Shown here: piece after piece, positions 23,279 to 35,300 of the stretch | Numbering within the stretch: position 1 is the first letter of the stretch | How the letters are laid out: every line of letters begins with the position of its first letter | NCBI RefSeq assembly: GCF_000224145.3 | Contig: NC_020173.2 | Span: 4,599,001-4,663,000 of the forward strand | Reading direction: 5' to 3' | Length of the DNA stretch: 64,000 nucleotides | Source of the DNA: Ciona intestinalis | Taxonomy: Eukaryota > Chordata > Ascidiacea > Phlebobranchia > Cionidae | The notes under the pieces: generated by a model | What the model was told of the DNA's origin: nothing | Seen by the model: only the letters and a program-made list of their open reading frames with translations | Database searches by the model: none | Program-made: the position numbers and the translations under genes

Positions 23279-26200
23279 TCATCTCTGTGGGTCTTCTGTC
23301 TTACACAACATAGCAGATAGTTCAGAAAGGACCTGGAATATTAAAATACTTTGTAAAATAACATGAAACCACAACTATTTGAAACAATTACAGTTTCAAA
23401 ATGAATTCTCATTTGAAAATAAGAATTAGTTTAACCATGAACAAACTTCTGCCTCTGAAGAGACATAAAAAGTAAAAAAACAAAGAAAAAGGTAAATTTT
23501 GAAATAAAACACCAATACCTCTTTACCTTATGCATGGTTGGCCTTCTCTTATACCGGAAATCCAAGCACTGGCTTGAAAGTTCATATATTGAATCATCAA
23601 CTCCATTTGACCAAGGACCTGCACGAGTGTCGGCAAACATAGATAGCGATGTTTCATCTTCTTCCATGCTTTCTTCAATAAACATCGGCAAATGAGAAGG
23701 GTCGCGATTTTCGTCTAACACCGGTAACCCAGTCAATAACTCCAGCAATACCTATTGGAGAATAAAAGCATATCTCTAGCTGTTTGTATATTTTGTTGCG
23801 TAACTTTGTTACGGAAGCATGTGGTCAAGATTTGGTCAAACACACAGACACAAAGTGTTTCTTGTTTAAAAATTGCGTGAAGTTATCAGAACATTAAGAA
23901 ACCAAACATACTACACCAAAGCTGTAAACATCCATAGAATACGAGACAACTCCTTTGAAAGCTTCAGGTGACATGTAAACCATTGTACCAATGGGATTTG
24001 TAGTTTTAGTGCTGGTCAAGTCAACAGTTTTAGTGCTAGTAGAACGGATGAGACCAAAGTCACTTATTCGTGGCTTCATATTCGAGTCCAAAAGGATATT
24101 TGAACTAGGAAGTAAAAATGACACAATTCAAAAACATCATTTAAAGTAAAGAATTTTAGTGGTCTCCCATAGTATACTAATTTTACACAAAGTACTGCAT
24201 ATATTACACTTTTAACAGTGAAGGGTTGCAAAAAAAATACGAAATCAAAAGGTTTTGTAGGCAAAAAGTTTGGAAAGCTTAAAGAAGATATTCGCACTTT
24301 AAGTGAATACGAAAACAGTCAAATCATTTAAAATACTACTAAATGAAATTCGGATAGAAATTGTACATTTTAACCAAATATCTTTATTACCCAAACTTTA
24401 ACCTTAATAGGCTGTGATATAACACAACACAATATGTTATGTATCTAACCTTTTAATGTCTCTGTGAATTAACTTTTGTTCATGTAAATAGGAAATTCCG
24501 TTCGAACTTCCTTTTGCTATTTCCAACCTCTGACCAACCAACAAAACCACTTTTCCCAATCTGAAAACGAAACACCAATGGGCAATGCTATGATAAAAGT
24601 AATGTTGCAAATATATAATCTGGTTCTGCCAAGTTATTATGAATAAGTCAAATTTGCTGAAAACGTATTTGTTTACAAAACCCAGCAATTTCTGCACTAC
24701 CCATGTATATGACACAACTGTCTTTATTTTTTATTGGTTTAGAACTAAAACCATTTTCTGTGATGTAGGAAGTTAAAACCAACTTAAAAAGGCCAGAAAA
24801 TCAGTGTTTTATGCACCTTATCAGAATTAATTTTGAGCAATGTGGAGTGTAAATGTAAACAATATTTTTTCACAAAAGTTTATCCCCCAATAATTATTGA
24901 AGAAATTAGAATCAAATCAAGTTGAAAAATTGTAATACAAAAAGAGTGGGAAACACATGAGAAGTAGCAGGACAACCATGTTGCAACCAACTAAATTTTC
25001 ATTTCAACAGTAGCCTAATCTGAATATCCGCATTCATAGCTGTCAATCAAACTCACCGACAAGATTCAAGACTTGAGCTGAGTGATCCATTAAACATATA
25101 ATCATACACAAGACATAACTCTGGTCCATCACAGGAATATCCCATAAGTGGAAGAATGTTTTCATGCTGTAGTCTGTAAAAAATAAACATTTTATAGAAA
25201 TTTAGAAAACTTATAGAAGTGGAATCAGTGGCTCCCAACTAGTGTACATGTATTACTTTCTGTCAGGGTAAAAAAGCTGAGTCATAAGCATTGCAAATTG
25301 CAAATTGTAAAATGTAAATTTTCTTTTAAATAAATAGACCCTGCCAAAATCTGGCATTATATTAAGCAATAACATTGTTTTTTTAACAAAAAAAGATTAC
25401 AAATATGTGTTTTTCAACAATTTTTTGTTCAGTTTTTAAACAATTTTTTAAGCCTAAACTGGTCCCACAGTGTAATAGGGTGGGGGACACTAGATTAAAC
25501 TACGAGATACCACATTTACAGAGTAAATTGTAAAGTGTAACTTACTCCGATATAACATGAACTTCCTTCTTGAACTGTTCAGTTATGGCAGTGGCGAACT
25601 CAGGTGTGTCAAGTTTGAGACGTTTAATCGCAATTTTTCTTTCTAAGCTGTCACCATCCTTAATAAGAGAGGGTATCCAGTTAGTGGAAATTATTTATTG
25701 GTTTGAGAAACAGAATACTTTTATTAGCAGTCTTTAATTTACTTTTTCGAAAACAATCCTTTTTTAGATTTTTTTAGCAACACATTTAATCAGCAATGTG
25801 CAAATTTTCTGGTTGAAATTGACTTCATAAAACAAAATATTGACATGAAACACTATTTGTTTTGATACTCCTATTGGCCATCCAGGGAAAAAACGAATTA
25901 AGTTTAATGAACCATGATGTATTAGTAAAATGCAAGCACTTTGATCATTTTGGAATAAATACTAATTGGTGACTTTTGTTATTTAGTTTTTTTTTATAAT
26001 TAACCAATGTCCAACCTTTGGTTGAGTTAAGTGACCTTGAAACACTGAACCAAACGCTCCTTCTCCAAGTTTCAAGGAATCATTGAAGTCTGAGGTTAAC
26101 ATCTTTAAACTGGAGTAAGAGTAAGGTGATACCGCTGAAATATAAAAGACATGGTTATGCGCATTGAAGGCTATTTAAGGTAATGTCATCACAACATTAT

Positions 26201-27930
26201 AACTTTAGAAAAATTTGTCTACAGATTTTCATTACTTACAACAAAAAGAATAAATATCTGTCTTGTTGAAATTTTTAGAAATAGTCCTCTGTTGTAAGAT
26301 GGGTACTGTTGGCACATAATATCCTGTATTTCCAAACGTTTGTTTAACAATTAACAATGCTCTTTAATAGTCATGAAGATACAGTTACAAAACTCTGTAA
26401 ATACTTTTTATATGCTACTAAACGGTACAATTAAAAAAAAGAAAAACATGGATCACTATATACTGTACATTACCATTTGCATTCAGGTTGAGGCCTTGTA
26501 GCAAAAATGCAAGTTCACTCTTTTGCTCTTCTTCCAATTTGTTTCCCACACTGAGAGCAGAGTCGTTTTCCGTAGGCTGCCGTGTGAGTGATTTTTCACT
26601 GGAACCGACTTGGTAAGATTTTTGTTCATTTGGTCGTGTTGGCTGCCGTATCGATGCAAAATCGGAGAATATTGACGGCCGGGGAGGGATAGGGGGGTGG
26701 CTTGATCTATGGGACTCGTAGTTGTACACAGGCTGATGTATGTTGTGGTTTGGGTAAGGCTGGTATGGTTGGCCCACAGGGGTGGGCACAGGTCTGTACT
26801 GTGCTTGTTGGGGATATGGCAGAGTAGATTGTGTTTGTTCTCTGTTGACAGCTTCTTCGTAAGGTGGAGGCATTGTTACTTGGCTTTTTAACATGTTCAC
26901 CATGCTTATGAGGCCGAGAGAAGTGAGAACGTTTATTAAATCCTTGATGAAAATAAATGTTGCTAAATGTTTACTGTAGTACACACTACTTAAACAGTGT
27001 TAACTGCAAATAGAGTTGTAGTACAGGCTCTAACCCTTAAAAGTCCACAAACTAATTAAATGTTCTAGCAGACATACTTCTTATAGAACCTCTACCTTTG
27101 ACCAAATAATTGTCTATAATAATTGACTTCAGAAACTTACCTGTACTGTAGCATTGGATGTGGACCATGCATCAATTGCAGCAGTTGTTGGGCTGTCACC
27201 TCTACCAGCTATCATTTCAAACTTCCTGATAAAATGTTATGTAACAAGCATTATACTGTAGTCAAAAATATGAAGCAAACTATTTGTCCACGGGCTGCCA
27301 CATAAATAATTTTGTGGGCCATTTCTGTACTGACAATTTGGACAACTCATAACTGCCCACTGGATTGAAGTAATAAATGTTAAATGCGTTGCACGACAAC
27401 ACACACTCCAACAAGGGTAGCAACATTAAACATTGAACTTGGTATATTTCGGTTATGATGTGGGCACCTTTAAGCCCAAAAACTAAGGCACTGCATGGAC
27501 ATAGGAGCGTGTATTTATATTTCTGAGCAACTTTCTAATGAACTAAAGATTTTTTATTCCCGCCTGTTTAACGGTCGCATTACATTTATTTAACTGTGAT
27601 GGAGGCAAGGGCATTGCCAAGTTTATGCTGCGCTCGACATCATAGCCAACGTACAGGTTATCCATATAGGAACGTTACTATAGCCAGAATAACATTGATA
27701 AATATTAGTACATCAAATACCAACCTGATATCCTGTAACTGATATCTTGGTTCTGGGTCATTTGGTCCTCGTGGGATTTTTAAAACAAAGTCTCTCCAGT
27801 TTGTAGCTGTACCCGCTGTGTCCAAATCATCTGCTATACTTTTTAAAACGGAGTATGGCAGGTTTCGAATGTAGGTTTGCGCTGTTACTTGTTTTCTGGG
27901 GGTCTGAAATGAGCCCCAGCCCCAAGACAT
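23279..27930 (-). CDS. IRAK4: IRAK4, interleukin-1 receptor-associated kinase 4
   Basis: Death-domain Ser/Thr kinase of the Toll/IL-1 Myddosome, cytoplasmic. Ten exons in transcript order: 27930-27725, 27225-27141, 26942-26474, 26134-26016, 25658-25546, 25173-25057, 24560-24450, 24104-23912, 23751-23527 and 23332-23279; phases all agree, 563 residues (human 460). Death domain: residues 1 to about 115 ([25 protein letters not shown]). A Pro-rich linker, about 118-250, carries PPPY (122-125) and PPIPPRP. The kinase has P-loop LGEGAFGSV (about 276-284), Lys305 in IAIKRLK, the IRAK-type Tyr gatekeeper region [17 protein letters not shown] (402-406), DFG (422-424) and MSPEAF. All catalytic residues are present, so it should be active. 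The linker is the source of the extra length. A minus-strand AATAAA lies at 23059-23064. The start is about 460 bases from divergent PSME3, suggesting a shared promoter region. Confidence 0.95.
26294..26440 (-). mobile_element. MITE A, partial, in IRAK4 intron 3
   Basis: GTAAGATGGGTACTGTTGGC through AAACTCTGTAAATAC; the far arm is lost. Confidence 0.6.
27318..27440 (-). mobile_element. SINE fragment (middle to head), IRAK4 intron 1-2 side
   Basis: GACAATTTGGACAACTCATA, CCACTGGATTGAAGTAA and CAAGGGTAGCAACATTAAAC. Confidence 0.6.
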
Positions 27931-28389
27931 TTCAATTACTTTTCTACTGTTCTGTTCACTGAAACGTTCTCATTTAACCTATGTTTCTTTCCTTTAAACA
28001 ATAAAATATGGTTTGTACGTTAGGGTTTTTGCAAATAATGTGTAAAATTTACGTAAAAGCGTGCATACACACTGCAACATCGATTAATATTAAATGTAAT
28101 TACGTCAAAATTGCTATACAGTATAATATAGTTTATCTTCTTAAAAAAACAAATTTTCCAATGGCAAAATGATGAACTTTGTAATACGCTGTGCTTACAG
28201 TTACTCTTGGCAAATGTTATTTTCTTTCATCTATTTTTGTTGCGGGGAAATGTTGGTGACTGTTTGTTTTTTAGGGACTTTCCAGGACGTGCGCCTGTTA
28301 CGCAACAGTAGCTTTGTTTACGTCAGAAGCATAGAAACATTAAAAGGTTTAGTGAAATTTTGCACGTTTTTCGTAAACTGCAAATAAAA
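27931..28389. promoter_or_regulatory. Divergent promoter region, IRAK4 / PSME3
   Basis: The only sequence between two head-to-head start codons. It must hold both promoters. No clear TATA pair or repeat is seen; an ORF across 28169-28387 looks fortuitous. Confidence 0.5.
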
Positions 28390-29401
28390 ATGGAATACGT
28401 GGAAAATTTTACGGAAGAAATATCGAGAGAGGCTGAAAACATTCTGCATAATGTTTTTCCAGAAAAAGTGGCGCAATTAGACAGGTTGCTCCGTGATCCG
28501 CGGTTTAGCTTGAAGAAATTGGACGAAATACGAAGAGTCAGTCGAAATACGCTTAAAGCAAATTCTGCTAAAAATTCAGATTCTTCTGCTTCGCATCCTG
28601 AAAAGTTAAATCAAGTGGGAGTCAACACAGTAATTGCAGAAACCATGGATTTGTTGCGCCAGGAAATCACATCCGTAATGGAGTCCTGCAATACTTTGCG
28701 ACTTTGGGTAAGTTTCGTCCACGTTTCACATAACACTATTACAATGAGACAATTTTCATGTAAAGGATTTTCTTGTGTTTCTTGTTATGTTCGCCTCGAA
28801 AAAAATCGAAAAACACAAAACAGGTGACGCTGATGCTTCCAAAAATAGAAGATGGAAATAATTTCGGGGTATCTGTTCAAGAAGAAACGTTGGGTGAAAT
28901 AAAAGGAGTTGAGTCCGAAGCAACGTCGTATTTTGGGCAGATAACTACCTACTTTCTCGCGAGAGCAAAGGTATACTTTGATCTATTGTTGTCGAAACGA
29001 TACAAATGTATGTATTATTACGGTATGTAATATTTTACAATCCTTTAAAAAATTTTCGCTGGCTTGACGTATGGTTGCTGTAATCTAAATACTGTAAATT
29101 TAATCAGAAGTACTGTACTTAGTTGCCGTAAGTAGCCTAGAAAGCATTCTCCAAAAAGTAAAATGTCACAACTCTTTGCCACGTGTTATTGCAGATTTGT
29201 GCAAAGCTGTCTAAGCACCCAAACATTTACGATTACCATCGGTACATCGTTGAGGACGACGAAAAAACGTTCGTTTCACTTCGGCTGATGGTTGCAGAAC
29301 TCCGAAACGCGTATTCTTCGCTGCATGATTTAATTTTGAAAAATTTCGACAAAATAAGAAAACCACGAAGTTCATCTTCGAGCTACAATTCAATGTATTG
29401 A
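28390..29401 (+). CDS. PSME3: Proteasome activator complex subunit 3 (PA28 gamma)
   Basis: Heptameric ring (REG gamma) that caps the 20S proteasome, mainly nuclear. Three exons: 28390-28707, 28824-28970 and 29195-29401, 223 residues (human 254). Near-identical stretches: LPKIEDGNNFGVSVQEET (activation-loop region; human VPKIEDGNNFGVSIQEET), VESEATSYFGQIT, SLRLMVAELRNAY and LHDLILKNFDKIRKPRSS (human LHDMILKNIEKIKRPRSS). The gamma class is indicated by the RKPRSS C-terminal stretch. No canonical AATAAA was seen between its stop and BOLA2, 215 bases downstream. Confidence 0.96.
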
Positions 29402-29594
29402 TACATTGGTTTACTTTTAAATACAAAAATCATATATTACTGTAACGCTTACATATACCTTTTTGTGGCTAAGCTCTCTTTTCTAGCCATGTGAAGAAAA
29501 AAAGGTGATTCCCCGGCGCAAGTATTTACCACGTGATATTGCGTCAAATTTTCATCATAAATCACGCAATTAAAAACTGTTTTACAAAATTTCT

Positions 29595-29607
29595 AGAGTA
29601 TTAGCAG
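29595..29607 (+). promoter_or_regulatory. Acceptor candidates ahead of BOLA2
   Basis: aaatttctag (AG 29595-29596) and ttagcag (AG 29606-29607) lie 9-20 bases before the BOLA2 ATG, placed as an intercistronic trans-splice site would be if PSME3 and BOLA2 share a transcript. Confidence 0.35.
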
Positions 29608-29615
29608 AAGAAAAA

Positions 29616-29879
29616 ATGGCGTTAACTGCCGAGACATTAAAAGATAAACTGACAAAGGAGCTGAGTGCAGAATACGTGGATGTAAAGGACATTTCTCCCG
29701 ACATGTGTGGAACCAGTTTCCATGCTGTTGTTGTTTCGCCCCAGTTTGTGGGTAAAGCTCGCTTGCAACAGCAGCGAATGGTTAACAATGCACTTGCTGA
29801 GGAGATGCCATCAATCCACGCTTTTACACAAAAGACATACACACCAGAAGCATGGAAAAAGGCAAACTCTACGGACTGA
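29616..29879 (+). CDS. BOLA2: BolA-like protein 2
   Basis: Small cytosolic partner of GLRX3 in Fe-S cluster handling. Single exon, 87 residues. BolA fold motifs: FHAVVVSPQFVGKARLQQQR (human FRVLVVSAKFEGKPLLQRHR), VNNALAEEMPSIHAFTQKTY (human VNACLAEELPHIHAFEQKTL), TPEAWKKA. The His of IHAF and the Cys of DMCG, expected cluster ligands, are present. The ATG follows two AG acceptor candidates (29595-29596 and 29606-29607). AATAAA lies at 30051-30056. The short gap to PSME3 suggests possible co-transcription. Confidence 0.96.
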   Translation: MALTAETLKDKLTKELSAEYVDVKDISPDMCGTSFHAVVVSPQFVGKARLQQQRMVNNALAEEMPSIHAFTQKTYTPEAWKKANSTD

Positions 29880-30398
29880 TTATATTTCTGAGTTAATTTA
29901 AACAATATTTGTTTGACCATTATAAACGTTCAGATTTCCTATAATTTTTTTTGCGTTATAAGGCCCATTATTGTGCAATGCATAAGGCCTGCTTTCTGCA
30001 CAGTTTTTACCAGACTGATTAGTTGTCAGTCTTGTCACTTTTAGAATATGAATAAAGTCTGCATGGTTGGAAGTGGAATAATTCTCTTCAGATTAGTAAC
30101 TCCATGTTTTTATAATCACAAAAAGCTATTGAGTTAGTACATGTACATGATAACATTTTATAAAGAAATTTAACCTAAAACGTTGGAATTGAAGGCATAT
30201 TATTCAAACTATTTATATCTATTTATGACAAATTTAATTTCTGAATTCTGATTATAAGGTTTTGTTTGATTATGATATGCTTGTGGAGTAAACAATATTG
30301 TTTTGTTACTTTAGAAAAAAAATACATGTATATATGATTTTTTATATAATCAGCTCTATTGAGACTATTGCTATTTATCAATTTTTTAAACAATTAAA
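29880..30398. other. Spacer BOLA2 - TRMT1L-like
   Basis: Contains the BOLA2 poly(A) signal at 30051-30056 and AT-rich sequence ahead of the next start. No repeat found. Confidence 0.5.
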
Positions 30399-31775
30399 AT
30401 GAATCTTCTAAATGGAAAATTAGTTGAAAACAACGCTGAGATTCCTCTGGTCAAATCATATGAAGATGTTATGAGTTTTAAACGTGTTTCAAAAGTCTGT
30501 GAGCTTGGACTCAGTCGTGCCATTGCTTTGGCTTGCTTAGAAATCGTAAAACTTGAAACTGATGGAGTTACATCAGCTCTTGATGCTGTTAACTCTTTTG
30601 GTGCTGCTGGCATGCAATGGGCAAAGCATTTTCTCTCAGAAAACATTTCCATCACTGTAAACACAGCACTTGGACTGGATGATGTCTGTAAGAAATGGCT
30701 GAATGAGAATAACTGCCCAACTGATTCTGTTAAGGTTGTGTCTATGGATCCCCAGGTTCTTATGCACAGCTCCAAACACAAGTTTGTGTATTTAGAAGTG
30801 ACTGGAACAGTTGTGCCTTACCTTGATGCTGCTGTTCGTAGTGTAAACCACAATGGTTTGTTGTGTGTGACTTGTACAGATACTTCAACTTTATACAACA
30901 AGTGCCCAACTACAGCCCAACGTCTCTACGGAGCCAATCTGTTAAAAAATGAATATTGCAAAGAAGTTGCCATTCGTGTAATTATTTCTAACATTGCACA
31001 ATCTGCTGCGAGATGGAACAAAGGTATTAAAGTTGAACTTTGTGCATCTGTAGAGCCAGGGTTTACTGTTGTATGTAGAGTGCTACGTGGACCAAAACAT
31101 GGCGATATTTCAACCTCATCTATTCAGTTGTTAGAGCACTGTCAATTATGTCAAGCCAGAAGGTTTAAACCAAGAACAAAATATATTACTTATGGAAATG
31201 GTAAGACACTATGTAAGTGCAGCACTGAAGAAGCAGCAGCCCCATTATTATTACTGGGCCCCATGTGGTCAGGCAGCATTTTTCAACCAGAATTTGTTTT
31301 GAAAACCTGTTTAACTGCCAAGCAGATGAATTTGTCTCTTGAACATCGGAAAATTTTAGAACTGATTTTGTTGGAAAGTGTGTGTTGCAAAACTAATGAA
31401 GAAGAAGAGAACTTACTGAAACACACAACTCAATTTAATGGTAAAAATCAACTTAACGAAAAAAGTGAACCAAAGCACAAAAAAATAAAATTAGACTCCG
31501 AAGTAAGTTCAGAGAATGGCCCTTCTTTAACCAAAGAGATGAGATCCTACAAACATATTCCATTTTATTGTGATTTCCAACATCACAGTGTAAAAGGAGG
31601 TAATCCTCCAAGATTATTGACCGTGCTGAATGAACTACGCAGTCGAGGTTACAACGCAAGCAAAACTCATTTCGGCCCAAGATGCATAAGAACATCAGCC
31701 AGTGTGGAACAGTTTGATGAAATTTTAAAGCATTTGTGGGAAGTAACGACAAAACATAATGGAATCAAAGTCTAA
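30399..31775 (+). CDS. TRMT1L-like protein (Trm1 family), intronless, motifs degraded
   Basis: Related to tRNA (guanine26-N2)-dimethyltransferases, closest to vertebrate TRMT1L. One uninterrupted 458-residue frame. Recognisable blocks: GAAGMQWAKHF (human FGATGIMGLQWAKHL region), YLDAAVRSVNHNGLLCVTCT, TSTLYNKC, LLKNEYCKEVAIRVII, AARWNKGIKV, VVCRVLRGPKHG, and a retained Cys cluster HCQLCQARRF followed by LCKCS. The C-terminal THFGPRCIRTSA matches human THFDPMGVRTDA. Odd: the family Asp-Pro-Phe-Gly catalytic motif is EVTG here (133-136), and the Asn-Asp after motif I is Asn-Thr (88-89). The N-terminal zinc-finger part of human TRMT1L (about 730 residues in all) is absent. It may be a pseudoenzyme. 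No introns, unlike its neighbours. ATTAAA at 31976. Confidence 0.85.
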   Translation: MNLLNGKLVENNAEIPLVKSYEDVMSFKRVSKVCELGLSRAIALACLEIVKLETDGVTSALDAVNSFGAAGMQWAKHFLSENISITVNTALGLDDVCKKWLNENNCPTDSVKVVSMDPQVLMHSSKHKFVYLEVTGTVVPYLDAAVRSVNHNGLLCVTCTDTSTLYNKCPTTAQRLYGANLLKNEYCKEVAIRVIISNIAQSAARWNKGIKVELCASVEPGFTVVCRVLRGPKHGDISTSSIQLLEHCQLCQARRFKPRTKYITYGNGKTLCKCSTEEAAAPLLLLGPMWSGSIFQPEFVLKTCLTAKQMNLSLEHRKILELILLESVCCKTNEEEENLLKHTTQFNGKNQLNEKSEPKHKKIKLDSEVSSENGPSLTKEMRSYKHIPFYCDFQHHSVKGGNPPRLLTVLNELRSRGYNASKTHFGPRCIRTSASVEQFDEILKHLWEVTTKHNGIKV

Positions 31776-32384
31776 GAATTTCTAGTGTGTTCTTAAATTG
31801 ATAAAAAAAGTTGAAAATTTTCAGTATAAACGTAGTAGCCAATATATGTGAGACGATTGCCAGATATTTCATGTTTTTTTTGCACCCAGGATGGAATGTA
31901 AAAACTGTTTTCTGTTTCTGTTGAAAAGAACTATAAAACTTGTTTTGACAGTGACACTTTACTATACAAACGCAAATTAAATAGCTGGGTGGGGATAACT
32001 GATACCTACATTAGTTAAGCACTAGCTTTGTTGGAACTAATGAATTTTTTTGTTGTTTATTACTGGTATTTAAATAATGTTTTTATTGTTTTAGAACATG
32101 ATATATTCAATATAGGCGCCAAACCATTTAAAATGCAGGGAGGGTAGAAATAGTTAGATTTCTAAACTTGTTGAGAAAAAATCCAACATGGCTTTAATTT
32201 ACTAATTAGTGCAAATTACAAAGTAGGCCTGCCACCAGTGCCACCCCAGAATTGGCGCTTATGGTGTTTTATTATATATTTGAACCAAATGAACAAGTTT
32301 TTCTTAGAATTTAGTCATAAGATGGCACCTTAAACAGAAAGTTTTTTACTGTAATTAAGAAATCTGTATAGACTACTCTCCACT
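31776..32384. other. Spacer TRMT1L-like - YARS2
   Basis: ATTAAA at 31976-31981 may end the first gene; otherwise AT-rich sequence with nothing recognised. Confidence 0.45.
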
Positions 32385-35300
32385 ATGTCAACTCCAGTCT
32401 TGGTCCACACATTTACCACTAAATCTTGGATAAGATGCAGCAAACTCGTGACTGCTTTTCGTGGCAAATTCTTACCAACACCTAATATTAAATACACAAC
32501 CGCTCCTTCAAGAACTTACAGCACCAACTACGAAACCAATAAGACTAAAATACGCCCGAAAAACGTTTTAAAATTACACGAGCGAGGAATTTTACAAGAT
32601 ATCTATCCTCCTGCTGCAGTAGGGCTGCCGGGACTTTTGGAGTCCAAACAACAATGTTTTTATTGTGGTTTTGATCCAACTGCAGATGGCTTACATGTGG
32701 GGAACCTACTTTCCATTATGGTGCTGTTGCATTGCCAAAGAGCCGGTAATGTTTGTTTATAAGTGTTTTTTTTATCCGTAGCCTGTGTTACTGACTGTAG
32801 TTTTCCCGTTCACCCATATCCTGCTGTTTTTTAAATCAGGTTTTTATCGTTTTCATATTTCATAAAATAAATTTGTTGTAAAAATGAGTTCTATTCTATG
32901 TTGGTAAGGTCCTTGTCGAAGAACCTGGGATTTAGGTCAGATTTGTCCCATTAGCCATTATTTTATGTCAGCATTTTTTTAATGAATGGATGGGTTTTTG
33001 ATTAACCTGCTGGGTATTTTACAATAAAACTTATTTATACTTTCAGGCCACAATGTAATTGCTGTTATTGGGAATGCTACAGTTCGAGCTGGAGATCCGA
33101 GTGAGCACACCAAAGACCGTAATATGCTCAGTGACAATGCTATTCAGGACAATGTAAATGCTATACAAGATTGCATTGCAAAGATAGCGGATACTCACGC
33201 AAACTATATTTATGACAACAAACACAGGAAAAAACTGCCGGATTTTAAAATTCTGTTTAATCAAACTTGGTACAAAGAACTAAATGCAATCGACTTCATA
33301 TCTACTGCTTGTAGAAACTTTCGAATTGGTCCAATGATGGGTAAGTCAAGTAAAATTTCACACACCGGTTAATTCAAAGTTTAAGGGAGATCTTTTTTTC
33401 TGGCATGAAAATGCGGTATTCACTTTTTGTTTGTTTTAGTGTCTACTACTGATCACATTTATATATTCAGTAACAAAGCTAGAAAAAATATGGGGATTTC
33501 AATCTAAAAAAGATTAAAATAAGGGGTTGAGATTCAGTTTACAAAAAATGTTTTTTACCTATAGCATGTTTTTACCAACTGTAGTTGTGTTGGTAATACC
33601 CTTCTTTACCCTGTTTTACTTAATCTGATCTTTATTACTATATTTAAAGAAATAAATAGAATGTTATGTTACTATGTATGTTTAAGTATAAGATGACATT
33701 TTCACAGAAAAACGTTACATAAAAGATCGCATACAAAGCAGTGAAGGTTTGATGCTTGCTGAGTTTATGTACCAAGTCCTTCAAGCATACGATTGGCAGT
33801 ATCTTCACGATAACTACAACTGTACGTTTCAAGTTGGGGGCGTGGATCAGCTTGGTAATATCAACGCTGGACAGCAACTTATTCGAAAGTAGGTTTTGGA
33901 TGAATGATGTTAAAATAATATAAAAGTATTTATTTATACTGTTGTTAAATTATTGACTATTGTTAAGTAATGTTTAATTGTTTATCTAAATTGTAAATTA
34001 TCTAAAAGGGATGAAATATTATTTTGCTGTGAAGCAAATAATCATATGATAATTCTACCCTCTTTTTTTTCTTTTTCTCAAAAAGGTGTTCTTTATGTTA
34101 GAAAGAAACATAGGGTTTTTTGAGTAAGTTCCAGGTTGATTAATGTGTTTCACTTGTTTTAAATTTAAAAAAGACAATTTATATTAAAAACCATTGTGTA
34201 TGTGTCTTTGCACCCAAATTTTTAGGCTATGGCACTGTATATATACTGTAGGTAATAGGTATGTTATATCTTACAGAACCAACAAAGGCCAGGTGTACGC
34301 CCTTCTTACACCATTGGTAACCAACCTACGAGGTCAAAAACTTGGTAAAACTGCTGGTAACTCTGTTTGGTTGAATGCAAACAAAACACCTCCATTCGAG
34401 TTTTATCAATTTTTTTTCAAGCAACCAGATTCAATGGTAGAAACGTAAGTATATGAGATCTTTATAGAACTAAGAAGTGACTAGAATTTTAAATTAGCTG
34501 ACTTTCCTATTTACCATACCATCTTTTTTTTGTATTTTCCATAAATTTTCCATGGGAGAGTTAATTTTATGATGTAAAATGTATAAATTCTGTGTTGTTT
34601 GCCATGTATTATTTTGATGGCATTACATATTATTAATCTTTGAATTTCAAAAATCCCATATTTTGATAATAATTAATGCATTTAAAAACAAATTACTCAG
34701 TCTGCAATAAATAATTTAAAATAAAAAAAATCGTTTCAGATTTTTGAAGTATTTTACCTTCATTGACTTAAAAAGAATAAATGAGATCATGATTGAACAC
34801 ACGAAGCACCCACACTTAAGAAATGCACAACGTATCTTAGCTAAGCATGTGTGTAAGCTCGTGCATGGCCCAGAAGGCCTTGAATCTGCGGAAAGGTTAC
34901 ATTTCTTCTAATTACATTTTTATTGTTTTGAGCTACTTAGTGCTTTGTATGTTGGATTTATTAGCCAAAATTTTTACTAGCCAAAAAGGGATGCATCAAA
35001 ATTTACGGTATGTGCTATTTTTTCCCAACAAAATAATCACCCACATAGTTACATAAGCGATTACTCGTAAGTAGGCACGAGGTGTATGAAACAGAACATT
35101 TGTTTAATAAAACTGAACACTTGTGTTATGCAGTCGTTGCCCCACCACGCATGGGTAAATCAGTTTTAAAACATTCACTTTTTCATTGTCATAACAATAA
35201 AAAAATAAAAAATATATACTCAGATGCACGCGTGCTCTGTTTGGTGGAAGTTTAGAAGACATCGAAAAATTGAGTGAGGAAGAAATTATGACGACATTTA

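Noticed and set aside
29582-29920. Minus-strand ORF over BOLA2
   Set aside because: Antisense shadow of a clear BolA coding sequence.
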